Below, one piece after another: positions 43,243 through 53,117 of a stretch of 64,000 bases of DNA. Each line of letters opens with the position of its first letter. Positions within the stretch are counted from its first letter, which is position 1. The notes below the pieces were generated by a model that searched no databases, had not been told where the DNA came from, and was given only the letters and a program-made list of their open reading frames with translations. This DNA is from Vigna angularis (lineage: Eukaryota > Streptophyta > Magnoliopsida > Fabales > Fabaceae): assembly GCF_016808095.1 (NCBI RefSeq), contig NC_068973.1, positions 16,674,501 through 16,738,500 of the forward strand, read 5' to 3'. The position numbers and the translations under genes were made by a program.

Positions 43243-44395
43243 ATTTCAAGATGACCCTGAATTGGTAAAATTGCGACTGCAAATAGTGGCAAGGGAATCA
43301 GGAACAATGGAACACGATTAGCTGAGATAAGGGGTAAAATGGGTCTGACAGAAACAAGGAAGTTCTTGAAGGCTAGAGTATTGTCGAGAGTATTCTCAGA
43401 GGATTACGAGAGAGTTAGAAAAAAAACACTAATATTAGATCCCCGGGGACAAACCATTCACCGATGGGACAAAATTTTCTTGGTAGTATGTCTAGTTTCT
43501 TTGTTTGTGGACCCTCTGTTCTTTTATTTGCCACTAGTTCGAGATGAAGTGTGCATTGATATTGGAACAACACTTGAAGTTTTCCTCACAATGATAAGAT
43601 CAATGGCAGATGTGTTTTACATGATTCAGATTCTCATGAAGTTTCGAACAGCTTATGTTGCTCCTTCTTGTCAGGTATTTGGGAGGGGAGAACTTGTCAT
43701 AGGCACTACCAAGATAGCTACTAGGTACCTGAGAAAGGGTTTTGGTCTAGACTTCATTGCTGCATTGCCTCTTCCTCAGGTAAATTACTATACTTTTTCC
43801 TTTATCTTGATGAAAGCCAAGGTGTTTCTTTGACTTGATAGGTAAAATTTATGTTGTTATGTTTGCCACAGGTGTTAATTTGGATTGTGATCCCCAATCT
43901 CGGAGGTTCAACCATGGCAAACACAAAGAATGTGCTTCGCTTTATCATCATTTTCCAATATTTACCAAGGTTGTTTCTGATTTTTCCACTTTCATCCCAA
44001 ATTGTAAAAGTTACGGGAGTTGTGACAAAAACAGCATGGGCAGGGGCTATATACAACTTGGTTCTGTACATGTTGGCTAGCCATGTGAGTATATTGAAAC
44101 TTGCATTTCCTTGATTGTTGCTCAAGCAAATTCACCTTACCACTCCCACTGTATATGTGCCAGCCTTTTCCTTTTTATTCTTTACAATTTTCTTAACATT
44201 TTTGTTGAGGAAAATCTAGTTTTACATTTACAAGATTATGACATCAATGATATCAATAAAGAAAATTTAGCATACTTTACTAATATTCATTTTGTTTTGG
44301 TTGAAGATTTTAGGAGCTAGCTGGTACCTTCTATCAATTGAAAGACAAGAAGCCTGCTGGAGGAGTGTCTGTGATATGGAGCAATCTTGCCAATA
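43243..44395 (+). pseudogene. Cyclic-nucleotide-gated channel fragment captured by the CACTA element
   Basis: Three exon pieces with intact splice signals. 43243-43779 (donor GTAAAT) starts FQDDPELVKLRLQ, has early stops, then is open from 43339 with KIFLVVCLVSLFVDPLFFYL and GFGLDFIAALPLPQ. 43872-44084 (acceptor CCACAG, donor GTGAGT) reads NLGGSTMANTKNVLRF and KTAWAGAIYNLVLYMLASH. 44307 to about 44395 reads ILGASWYLLSIERQEACWRS, then a stop. These are transmembrane segments S1-S5 of plant CNGCs, most like the CNGC14/15-type group as I recall. The pore, S6, cyclic-nucleotide and calmodulin sites are missing. The middle exons are well preserved, so capture seems fairly recent. Confidence 0.9.
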
Positions 44396-44587
44396 ATGCC
44401 GCAACATAGGACCACAATCTGCTTTGTATCATCCAAAATCATTGTTAATTACTTGGAGGGTATATGACCAGTTTGTGCTTCATACATTTTGCTCAGAATT
44501 CTCATCTGTTTCATTCTTAGAACTCTGTTGATAGAAATCTTCAATCCCAGTTCATGGTTCTAGATTGAGTTTATACTTTTTTTTTTC

Positions 44588-44860
44588 AGCTCTTCGGTAA
44601 TTACTGAAGGCTTTTGTCCTTCGGTAATTACCGAAGGCTTTGGGCCCTCGGTAATTACCGAAGGCTTTTGACCCTCGGTAATTACCGAAGGCTTTTGGCC
44701 CTCGGTAATTACCGAAGGACAAAAGCCTTCGGTAAATGTTAGCGACAAGGGATTTATCGAGGGCTCTTTGGTCGTCGATAAGCCTTCGGTAATTACCTTT
44801 TACCGACAGTTTTGGGCTGTTTCCGAGGGCTTCTTGCCTTCGGTAATGCCCATCTTTTTT
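44588..44860. repeat. Right subterminal array of the CACTA element, palindrome CCTTCGGTAATTACCGAAGG
   Basis: The 20-bp palindrome recurs about six times at about 30-bp spacing. Such clusters bind the transposon's own accessory protein in known CACTA elements (established for TNPA of En/Spm). A short open frame with repeated PSVITEGQK on the minus strand is only a by-product. Confidence 0.88.
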
Positions 44861-45069
44861 GTAGTGATTGGTTTAACTTTGTACATGGCACTGATTTATG
44901 CTTCAAAGTTGATTTATGATTACATTGAATTGATGTATGCTTCTAAAAAGTTGATTTATGATTACATTGAATGTATTTATGTTTTAATATAATTTTCATT
45001 CAAAATATACGCTTCTGGATTATTCTGGACTTTCTGACTGTAAAATTATATGCAGGTCTATTTTTGCAA

Positions 45070-45515
45070 TTAGGAATGTAATAGAAACAGGACTGATTTA
45101 AAAAAAAAACAAGGAAATATGTTTCGGTTGAGATCATAACCGAAGCATAAAACACTACTATGGCATCGGTTAAGGTTACAACCGAGGTAGAAAGGCTGAC
45201 GGATGAAGGAGAAAAAAACAAAAAAAGACTATACTGCCTCGGTTAAGTTGCCAACCGAAGCAGTAGAGGGGGACATACGGCCTCAATTCAGAGGAAACCG
45301 AGGCATAAAGTCCTGCAAAAAAAACAATTAAAAGAATAAAAAATCTACTGCTTCGATTAACTTTGAACCGAGGCAAAATCCTACCCTTTAATGCCTCGGT
45401 TCTAAACAGAGGCATAAAGTCTACTACTTTTTGCCTTACTTGGATATGCCTCGGTTCAAGAACCGCTATCTATTGGCGAAAACAACCGTTGTCGTATTCT
45501 CTTACTGCACTAGTG
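45070..45515. mobile_element. Right end of another CACTA-like element (CACTAGTG type)
   Basis: Ends ACTGCACTAGTG at 45515. Inside are repeated blocks of the type GCCTCGGTT...AACCGA(A/G)GC. CGAAAACAACCG near the end matches the inner end of the left termini at 48570 and 49849 (CGGTTGTTTTCG), so they belong to one family. The left end was not found. Confidence 0.7.
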
Positions 45516-46770
45516 CCAAAGTGAACATGGTGTAACCTGTTTTAAAAACACTAATTAAAATGTTCAAATTACGTCCAATTTTTATTTTGTTGGGTAAAAG
45601 TCAATGTTTCTAAAGTGACATGAGTCGGACCGTGAACCTGTTTTAAAAACACTAATTAAAATTTTTAAAGTACAAATTTTTTTGTTGTCCTCTAACGATG
45701 ATCCACGTTAACCTTGAGTTGAATTTGTTACATCAATAAAGGTGAAAAATGTAAAGCTTGACCCATTGAGTACGAAGAAGGTGTCATAGTAGGATATAAA
45801 TCTCCAAGATTACAATATACTTTTCGGATTAAAATCAAAATGGATTAGAATATTCGAACTAAAATAATCTACCAGGGATTTAGATCTAAAACAAGTTGAT
45901 TAAAAAAAATTAAAATTTTAATATAGACTAATTTTAAAATTGGTTTATTAAAAACTCGACTGACTCGTATTTAATCCATTCTTTTTTATGATGTATTGTA
46001 GATAGGTAAAATAAATGTTTTAAAAGAATAAAATATTATATATTTATTCATTTAATAATCTAATCGTTTATATATATGACACAAAAATGATGATTTATTT
46101 TTCCTTTTGTATTTACTTTTATATTATATTTGGAATTTAAAATGATTTTAGATTTTATTTAGATAATATTGTATTTTTTATTTTGAATTGTGTGTTAATT
46201 TTAACATTATTTTAAACTATTTGCATTAGGAAAAATGTTATTATTTTTGGAATTAAAAAATAAATTTATAATTAAGTTGCGTTTGATATGTGATGTGCTT
46301 TAAATTGCGTTTAACCCACAAATCCAAGTAAGCCTGACCCTGAACGTGTGACCTGTTTTAAAAACACTAATTAAAATGTTCACAGTGCGTCTAACTTTTA
46401 CTTTGGTGGGTAGAAGCCAATGTTTTTAAACACGGTTTTGTAGTACAGGCGACGGTTGACTAATTCAAGAATGTGATTGAGATTGATTATTCTGTTGAAT
46501 TGTTTCTTGTTCATCTACTAAGGTTCAGTAATTTTAAGTACCCAATGTACCCATTTTCCTTTTCTTGATGGTAACCATTTGTCTCTTTTTTTCTTATCTA
46601 TAAACAAGAAATGAATACATCAGAACCTTTTTGTTTATTAACTCATGTTCCAGGAGTCTACAGTCAGCAACTACGTGTTGGATAGAACACCCTTTTTAAT
46701 AATAGAAGTAGATGCATCAAAAGCTTTCTTTTATAGAAGTAGTATACTAGATGCATCACAGCATACGCAT
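45516..46770. other. AT-rich intergenic region with a dispersed direct repeat
   Basis: No gene seen. A phrase beginning ACCTGTTTTAAAAACACTAA occurs at 45535, 45636 and 46351. The first two are 101 bp apart and the third carries similar flanking text (AGTCAATGTTT and AGCCAATGTTT). It borders the 3' side of the albumin gene. Confidence 0.5.
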
Positions 46771-46771
46771 A

Positions 46772-47274
46772 TTACTTGGTGATTGCTGCAGGCATGGCCA
46801 AGAACCCTTTAAGAGCTTCAGAATCAGAGTCAAAGCACCAACCATAATCCATGTAGTTATTTGGATAACGAGCACAGAAGTTCCCACTTCCTTTCTTCAT
46901 GCATTCATCATCAGATTGACATAGGTTCGGATGTTCGTCTATCATCTTCGCCACAGATGAAAGTCCACTTGGATAAGTGCAGTAACCAACAAATAATAGT
47001 CCAGCAGGGATGCAGAGACAATCAGTTGACCCGCACGGTGGCATCTGAAACGGTGAACAAGCACCTGAACAGTCTGCTGCTTCTATCTTCTTCATCGGAA
47101 ACATTACTAACAATGATATTTCAAAGTCAGAACAAACGAACACGATATATAATTTTGTGTAGTTCTGAAACAAATATCAAGAAATGATGAAAAAAGGTTA
47201 AGAAGAAAGAAATGCTACGTACTGGATGTGGCGAGCAAGTAGAGAGCCAAAGGAGCAAGCCTAGCATAAGCCAT
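46772..47274 (-). CDS. Albumin-1 (PA1 type) seed protein precursor, two exons
   Basis: Legume seed albumin with an N-terminal cystine-knot peptide (PA1b; insecticidal in pea) and a second chain (PA1a). Exon 1 is 47274-47223 (52 nt) and exon 2 is 47106-46772 (335 nt), giving about 128 residues, the usual family length. The donor GTACGT at 47222 and acceptor TTAG at 47107 are canonical. Exon 1 encodes most of a signal peptide. Exon 2 shows the knottin cysteine pattern beginning with CSGACSPFQMPPC, then the PA1a part with CQSDDEC, CARYPNNYMDYGWC and a C-terminal propeptide. No stop or frame break is seen, so it appears functional. In pea the peptide acts on the insect vacuolar ATPase; activity of this variant is unknown. 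Confidence 0.93.
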
Positions 47275-47328
47275 TCTTTAATTTTGCAGATTTTTTCTTA
47301 TGAGTTTTGTGATGTGTTATAGACTCTT

Positions 47329-47520
47329 CATGCATGTAGTAATTTATAGGCATTACTGTGTTCTCTTGAACAGATTTTTTATGATTAAAATATTGATTGT
47401 ACGACACTCGAGCTGCACGAAGTTTTGTCATCACTCTTCATGTGACCTTATGACTAATTGTCCTGGTTTAAGTTGTGCGTGCGATCATACGGAATATGAA
47501 TCCAAGTGTGCATGCATGCA
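47329..47520 (-). promoter_or_regulatory. Promoter of the albumin-1 gene with TATA and RY motifs
   Basis: In sense, CCTATAAATT (47350-47341) lies about 70 bp upstream of the start codon. RY-type CATGCATG occurs at 47336-47329 and CATGCATGCA at 47520-47511. RY motifs are bound by the seed B3 factors ABI3/FUS3/LEC2 and are usual in seed-storage promoters. Seed expression is therefore expected. Confidence 0.7.
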
Positions 47521-47940
47521 AAAAGACACGTATCAGTTGTTGAAAACTCTTTAGTAGGATTCTAACATCTAGTAACTTTGTCGTATATACATAATATATA
47601 TATATATATATATTATGTTTAATTGTTTTAAACGTTTTCTAATTTCAAATTTTACATTTTTCAATAAATTCTTTTATTATATATTCACATAAATTAATTT
47701 TTAAAAGAAAATATATGTAAAAGAGAAATATATATTTTATAATGATTTATTGTTGAATATAATGAAAAATTATGTATGAGACTAATGTTTTTGTGTTGAA
47801 TGTACTCTATTTATAATAGAAAAAATATGGATTAAATTCAAAATATAACAAATAAGAAATAATAATAAATTAATTAAAGATAAAAATAAGAAATAATAAT
47901 AAATTCAAAATATTACTATGTTGGTGTCACTCGAGTAATA
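47521..47940. other. AT-rich spacer with a TA microsatellite
   Basis: A TA run covers about 47590-47611. The rest is AT-rich and without recognised features up to the first copy of the 1.28-kb repeat. Confidence 0.6.
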
Positions 47941-47945
47941 TTCTT

Positions 47946-48278
47946 TCATGCTGGTGCATACAAATTGTATGTACCAAAACTTGTTACTAATATAATTAAC
48001 AAAGACTTAGTGAAAATATATGTTTCTATACTCGAGTGACACCAAATTCTTAATGATTTGTGAAGATGACATAGAAGACGAAATATTAACCCAAAAGACT
48101 CCACTTGAGCAACAAATCTTTGAGGTTGTTTTATATAAATATCTTTTTTCAAATCGTCGTTGAGGAATGCATTATTCACATTTAGTTGATAAAGAGTGCG
48201 AACAGAGATCGACGAACAACAAACAAACACAATGGTGATAGAACGAATGTCAGAACAGACACCAGCGAAAGAAGTCAT
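47946..48278 (-). pseudogene. Copia reverse-transcriptase fragment, unit 1
   Basis: Sense shows LYQLNVNNAFLNDDLKKDIY and IKQPQRFVAQ, the start of the Ty1/copia reverse-transcriptase domain (normally LDVKNAFLHGDL...). It is cut off after about 100 residues and lacks the YVDD active site. Confidence 0.8.
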
Positions 48279-48569
48279 GGACGAACAAGAGGGAGAAATC
48301 CTAAAAACTATGGGGAATAATATTGGACGACGGTGGATAACTGTAAAACTTCAACTAAGATGACTTTGGCAAAGGAGATTACAATCAGTAGGGGACGCGA
48401 CAACCAACTGTGGTTGAAAATGACAAACTACGATAGAGTAGGTTGTTATCAACAACAGATGGTGCCCTACTGGGGTAGACAACGATAAACTATAAGGACT
48501 AGATTGTCATCAATAACGAATAAGGCCATTAGTGGCGGATCACCATCGTAATGTGCAGAACCAATTGTG

Positions 48570-49138
48570 CACTAAAGCAGTCAAGGGAAATGACAGCGGT
48601 TGTTTTCGATTATAGGCACCGATTCTGAAACGGAGGCATATACAGGCGAGGTAAAAAGGAACAAGCCTTTTGCCTCGGTTCTGAACCGAGTAAAAAAGGT
48701 TCGGATTCTGCCTTGGTTCACAGACAACCGAGGCAGTAGAGTGTTTTTTAATTTTTTTTAATCTTGGTTCCTCATTCTGTTCTATTTTTCTATGTTCTTT
48801 TACTTTCTCTTTTCCTTCTCTTTGTACCTTAAACTTCTCTCTCTAATTTTTAATCTCAAGCTTATCCTGCAATTTTATTTCATCCATGTTTTTACAAAAG
48901 TGGGGGCAAAGGAAAGTGTCTTGTTCAATATTTAACTCCATGCATCAATCACAATCACACATTTGTGCATCATTGCATCCACAAACATTCTGCACAAATT
49001 GTGGTTTACCTCAGTTATTTAACTCTCAAACGAGTTACAAAGAGAAGAGATCAATTATGAAATGAACTTAGTTTATACTTGGAGCTCAACTCTGCATGAC
49101 AAACCATGTATCACCATCTACAAGCATTAGTGGCAAAG

Positions 49139-49141
<3 letters not shown>
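48570..49141 (+). mobile_element. Left end of a CACTAGTG-type CACTA element, unit 1
   Basis: Starts CACTAAAGCAGTCAAGGG (one terminal copy mutated from CACTAGTGCAG), then CGGTTGTTTTCG and repeats such as CGGTTCTGAACCGAG. It runs into a leader-like pyrimidine-rich stretch (about 48770-48870) and stops at the TA run. No right end. Confidence 0.7.
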
Positions 49142-49221
<80 letters not shown>

Positions 49222-49224
49222 GTT

Positions 49225-49557
49225 CTAGCGCTGGTGTATATAAATTATATATACCAAACTTGTTACTAATATAATCAATAAAAACCTAGTGAAAATATTT
49301 GTTTCTACACTCGAGTGACACCAAATTCTTAATGATTTGTGAAGATGACATAGAAGACGAAATATTAACCCAGAAGACTCCACTTGAGCAACAAATCTTT
49401 GAGGTTGCTTCATATAAATATCTTTTTTCAAATCGTCGTTGAGGAATGCATTATTGATATTTAGTTGATAAAGAGTTTGAACAAAGATCGACGAACAACA
49501 AACAAACACAATGGTGACAGAAGGGATGTCAGAACAAACAATAGCGAAAGAAGTCAT
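49225..49557 (-). pseudogene. Copia reverse-transcriptase fragment, unit 2
   Basis: Same fragment as in unit 1 with a few substitutions (TLYQLNINNAFLNDDLKKDI). It carries the same 5' and 3' limits, so it arose by segmental duplication and not by a second insertion. Confidence 0.8.
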
Positions 49558-49848
49558 GGACGAACAAGAGGGAGAAATCCTAAAAACTATAGAGAATAAT
49601 ATTGGACGACGGTGGATAATTGTAAAACTTCAACTAAGATGACTTTGGCAAAGGAGATTACAATCAGTAGGGGATGCGACAACCAACTGTGGTTGAAAAA
49701 GACAAACTACGATAGAGTAGGTTGTTATCAACAACAGATGGTGCCCTACTGGGGTAGACAACGATAAACTATAAGGACTAGATTGTCATCAATAACGAAT
49801 AAGGCCATTAGTGGCGGATCACCATCGTAATGTGGAGAACCAATTGTG

Positions 49849-50404
49849 CACTAGTGCAGTCAAGGGAAATGACAGCGGTTGTTTTCGCTTATAGGCACCG
49901 ATTCTAAAACCGAAGCATATACAGGCGAAGTAAAAAGGAATAAGTTTTTTGCCTCGGTTTTGAACCGAGTAAAAAAGGTTCGGATTTTTCCTCGGCTCAC
50001 AGACAACCGAGGCAGTAGAGTGTTTTTAATTTTTTTTTAATCTTGGTTCCTCATTCTGTTCTATTTTTCTATGTTCTTTTACCTTCTCTTTGTGCCTTAA
50101 ACTTCTCTCTCTATTTTTTAATCTCAAGCTTATCCTGCAATTTTATTTCATCCATGTTTTTACACAAGTGGGGACAAAGGAAAGTATCTTGTTCAATATT
50201 TAACTCCATTGCATCCATTGCAATCATACATTTGTGCATCATTGCATCCACAAATATTATGCACAAATTGTGGTTTACATCAGTTATTTAACTCTCAAAC
50301 AAGTTACAAAGAGAAGAGATCAATTGCGAAAGGAACTTAGTTTATACCTGGAGCCCAATACATGACACACCATGTATCACCATCTACAAGCATTGGTGGC
50401 AAAG

Positions 50405-50407
<3 letters not shown>
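49849..50407 (+). mobile_element. Left end of a CACTAGTG-type CACTA element, unit 2
   Basis: Starts CACTAGTGCAGTCAAGGG, 1279 bp after its twin. Same repeats and same abrupt end at a TA run (50408). Confidence 0.7.
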
Positions 50408-50491
<84 letters not shown>

Positions 50492-50509
50492 ATATATGTA
50501 TATTCTTTC

Positions 50510-50830
50510 TAGCGTTGGTGTATATAAATTATATGTACCAAACTTGTTACTAATATAATCAATAAAAACTTAGTGAAAATATTTGTTTCTACACTCTAAT
50601 GACACCAAATTGTTAATGATTTGCGAAGATGACATAGAAGATGAAATATCAACCCAAAAGACTCCACTTGAGCAACAAATCTTTGAGGTTGTTCCATATA
50701 AATCTCTTTTTGCAAATTGCCATTGACAAATGCATTATTGACATCCAATTGATAAAAAGTGTGAAAGAGATCGACGAAAGACTAACAAAAGAGACAACAG
50801 CGAAAGAAGTCATGGACGAATAAGAGAGAG
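50510..50830 (-). pseudogene. Copia reverse-transcriptase fragment, unit 3
   Basis: More diverged copy; the frame is interrupted but the sense text around 50700-50760 still matches units 1 and 2. It has the stretch beyond 51078 that the transposon interrupts in the other two units. Confidence 0.65.
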
Positions 50831-51100
50831 AAATCCTAAAAACTATGAAGAATTATATTGGAAGACGGTGGATAACTGCAAAAATTCAACTAAGATGACT
50901 TTGACAAAGGAGATTACCATCAATAGTGGATGACAACCAAGATTGGTTGAAAATGACAAACTACGATAGAGTACAACGGATGGTGCTCCACAATGGTAGA
51001 ATACGATAAACTACAAGGACTAGATTGCCATCAATAAAAGATGGGACCTTTAGTGGCGGATCACCATCATAATATGGAGAACCATTTATGGAATGAGTTG

Positions 51101-53081
51101 GCACTGAACAACTTGAAACAAGAGCTTACCAATGTAAGCAAGGACAATCGCCATCATAACAAAGTCACCACTGATGAGTCAAATTGTGAAAGCAATAAAA
51201 AATGATTGGGAGAAGATGGTTGAGAGGTCAGGCAAGATGATTAAGAGGCTAATAAGGTCATTGGGAAGTCGACCAATGTTATTGAGAGATCAACCAAGGG
51301 TGCTGAGAGGTCAACCAAGGAAAAAGTAAGTTAGTTGAGGTTATTGAGAAATCAGACGAAGCAAAAAACAAGTCGGTCAGAGCAAAGAAAAGATCAGTCA
51401 TGTTGATTAAGGTGAAGAAGAGGTCGGCCATAATGAAAAACAAGTGGTCAAAAACACTAGAGAGGTCCATCAAGAAGAAAGAGAGCACATGCATCATGAA
51501 GAAAATGAAGACTCCAACTCTTAATGGAAGAAATAAATTTGATATGGGATAATACACATGGAAAGCTTAAGTGAAAGAATAAAGAATGGAAAGATTTATG
51601 TTTATGAAGAGTTTTATTGGATAAAAAATATAAGGATTTTATTTGTAATTTTATTTTAGTCATAGTTTATTGGATACATGATTACTATGCTATCGTTTTT
51701 AACTATTGTCGCAATATGCTCTTGTCATTATTATTTGATTTTGTCATTATTATTAATTTTCTGCTCTTAAAATATTAAGGTTATTATATTTATCTCCATT
51801 TATGCAATTATATAAGACCTATTATATTTAGGTAGTAACAATTTAGAACTACAGCCAGGGTTGTATAAGGAGAAAACCTATGAATAGAGGGTTTGCAAGG
51901 GTGTTTTTCTTTCAGGTTCATTGCTCTTGTAGAGTTAGTTCATTCAGTTCAGATGGGTAGGCACCAGAGCGGCATTCACGTGAAGCTAGTAGTATAGGAT
52001 GTATGGTTTTGATCATTAATGTGCGTAAGTGTATTAATTAGGGTATTAGTCTAAAGCTACCATATTATAAATCGTGTTTGTGGTGATGTGAAAATAGTAA
52101 TGGGTGTTTTACAAAATGCTAGGATTTACATTTGGTTATTGTGTTATTTTACAAAAGGTACATATGGATTTGCATCATTGTTGGTGTGTTGCAAGATTAT
52201 GGGTTATTGTATGGTCTTTTGTGATGTACCCAAGTAGTGAACAAGGCTTTAACCAAATGATGTGATGGTAATTGTATCTTGTTTTCTCTTACGTACTTTA
52301 TATTGTAAATAATTGTAATTGGATTAGTTTATTTGTTGCATATTAGTAAATGACTACGAGGTATTTAAATAGTGTACTCACTGTGAAATTAAAATACTTT
52401 GGATGAAGGATTGTGTTAGTGTGTTCGAGTATGATAAAGTGATATTGATTGTGGTACTAGATTCATTATGCATTATAGGTGATTCATGCTAGTATGAGTT
52501 ATGGCAATTGAGAATGATGTATTTTTCCTGTTAAATATGATTGCAACATATTCAAGTATATGAGTGTAGGCTTTGATTGTACAATGTTTAAGTCAAAGAT
52601 TGTTTTAATCCAGTTGAAGCATAATAGTGTGCCTTGGGTTACAAATGGTTGTTTGAAATATTGTTTGGATGAATAATGTAAGCATGATCAATTTGTAATT
52701 AGGTGCTAAAACTTGTACATGATGCCACGTTAATGAATTTTTTTTATGAATTATAGGTGGTTGTTAAGTAGGAATATTTATGGTTTGGGGATCTATATGT
52801 AAATTGTTCTAGAATTGGTTTAGTTTTATGGTGAATCTTTGTAGTTTATTGTTTGATGATGAGAATATACGTAGAATTTTCTTGCTATTTATAGTTGTGC
52901 ATAGATTGTGGTTTTGTTTTGTATGATGTAAAATACATTAAGAAGTTTGTTGTTCTGTTCTTTTGATTTGTTCAGGAATTATTGTTGTTATTGTATTATC
53001 AAAATTATGTGCCTAAAATTTTATGTAATCTTGGAGGAGTTTATGAAGTTTAGCATTATCTATGTTTAGGGGTGATTGGAA
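51101..53081. other. AT-rich non-coding DNA with a degenerate minisatellite
   Basis: At about 51207-51475 a loose phrase of the kind GAGAGGTCAACCAAG returns about ten times at irregular 25-35 bp spacing. The remainder has no credible gene. From about 51840 the sequence may be the internal non-coding part of the chromovirus-like element whose 3' end follows. Confidence 0.5.
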
Positions 53082-53117
53082 TTTTCGGGGACGAAAATTC
53101 TCTTGAGGAGGGGTGAA
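53082..53117 (+). promoter_or_regulatory. 3' end signature of a chromovirus-type gypsy element
   Basis: ATTTTCGGGGACGAAAATTC, followed by TTGAGGAGGGG, is the familiar end of Tekay/Del-like elements: the last codons of pol and the polypurine tract. Here no pol precedes it; the upstream 1.2 kb is non-coding. Confidence 0.7.

Larger units (their letters stand above)
42065..44866. mobile_element. Non-autonomous CACTA element carrying a channel-gene fragment
   Basis: The left end CACTACAAGAAATTG and right end CTTTTTTGTAGTG are inverted repeats. Immediate flanks are ATT on both sides (42062-42064 and 44867-44869), the 3-bp duplication expected of CACTA elements. Subterminal repeats built on ACCGAAGG lie inside both ends. 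There is no transposase. The 2802-bp body contains a GC-rich leader-like part (42290-42600) and an intron-containing channel fragment. Confidence 0.92.
47941..51100. repeat. 1.28-kb unit present three times in tandem, third copy incomplete
   Basis: The landmark TTGTTACTAAT occurs at 47981, 49261 and 50544 (spacings 1280 and 1283). Each unit starts with copia reverse-transcriptase remains, and the first two continue into a CACTAGTG-type transposon end and finish in a TA run (49142-49219 and 50408-50483). The third copy lacks the transposon end and departs at about 51078. Copies 1 and 2 are very similar. Confidence 0.9.

Noticed and set aside
44560..44748. Short frame with five PSVITEGQK repeats
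   Set aside because: Direct translation of the subterminal palindrome array of a CACTA element.
44590..45480. Possible CRISPR-like array of palindromic repeats
   Set aside because: Plant nuclear DNA; the repeats are subterminal repeats between proven CACTA ends, with no spacer structure.
50362..50553. 63-codon frame rich in Ile and Tyr
   Set aside because: Translation of a TA microsatellite.
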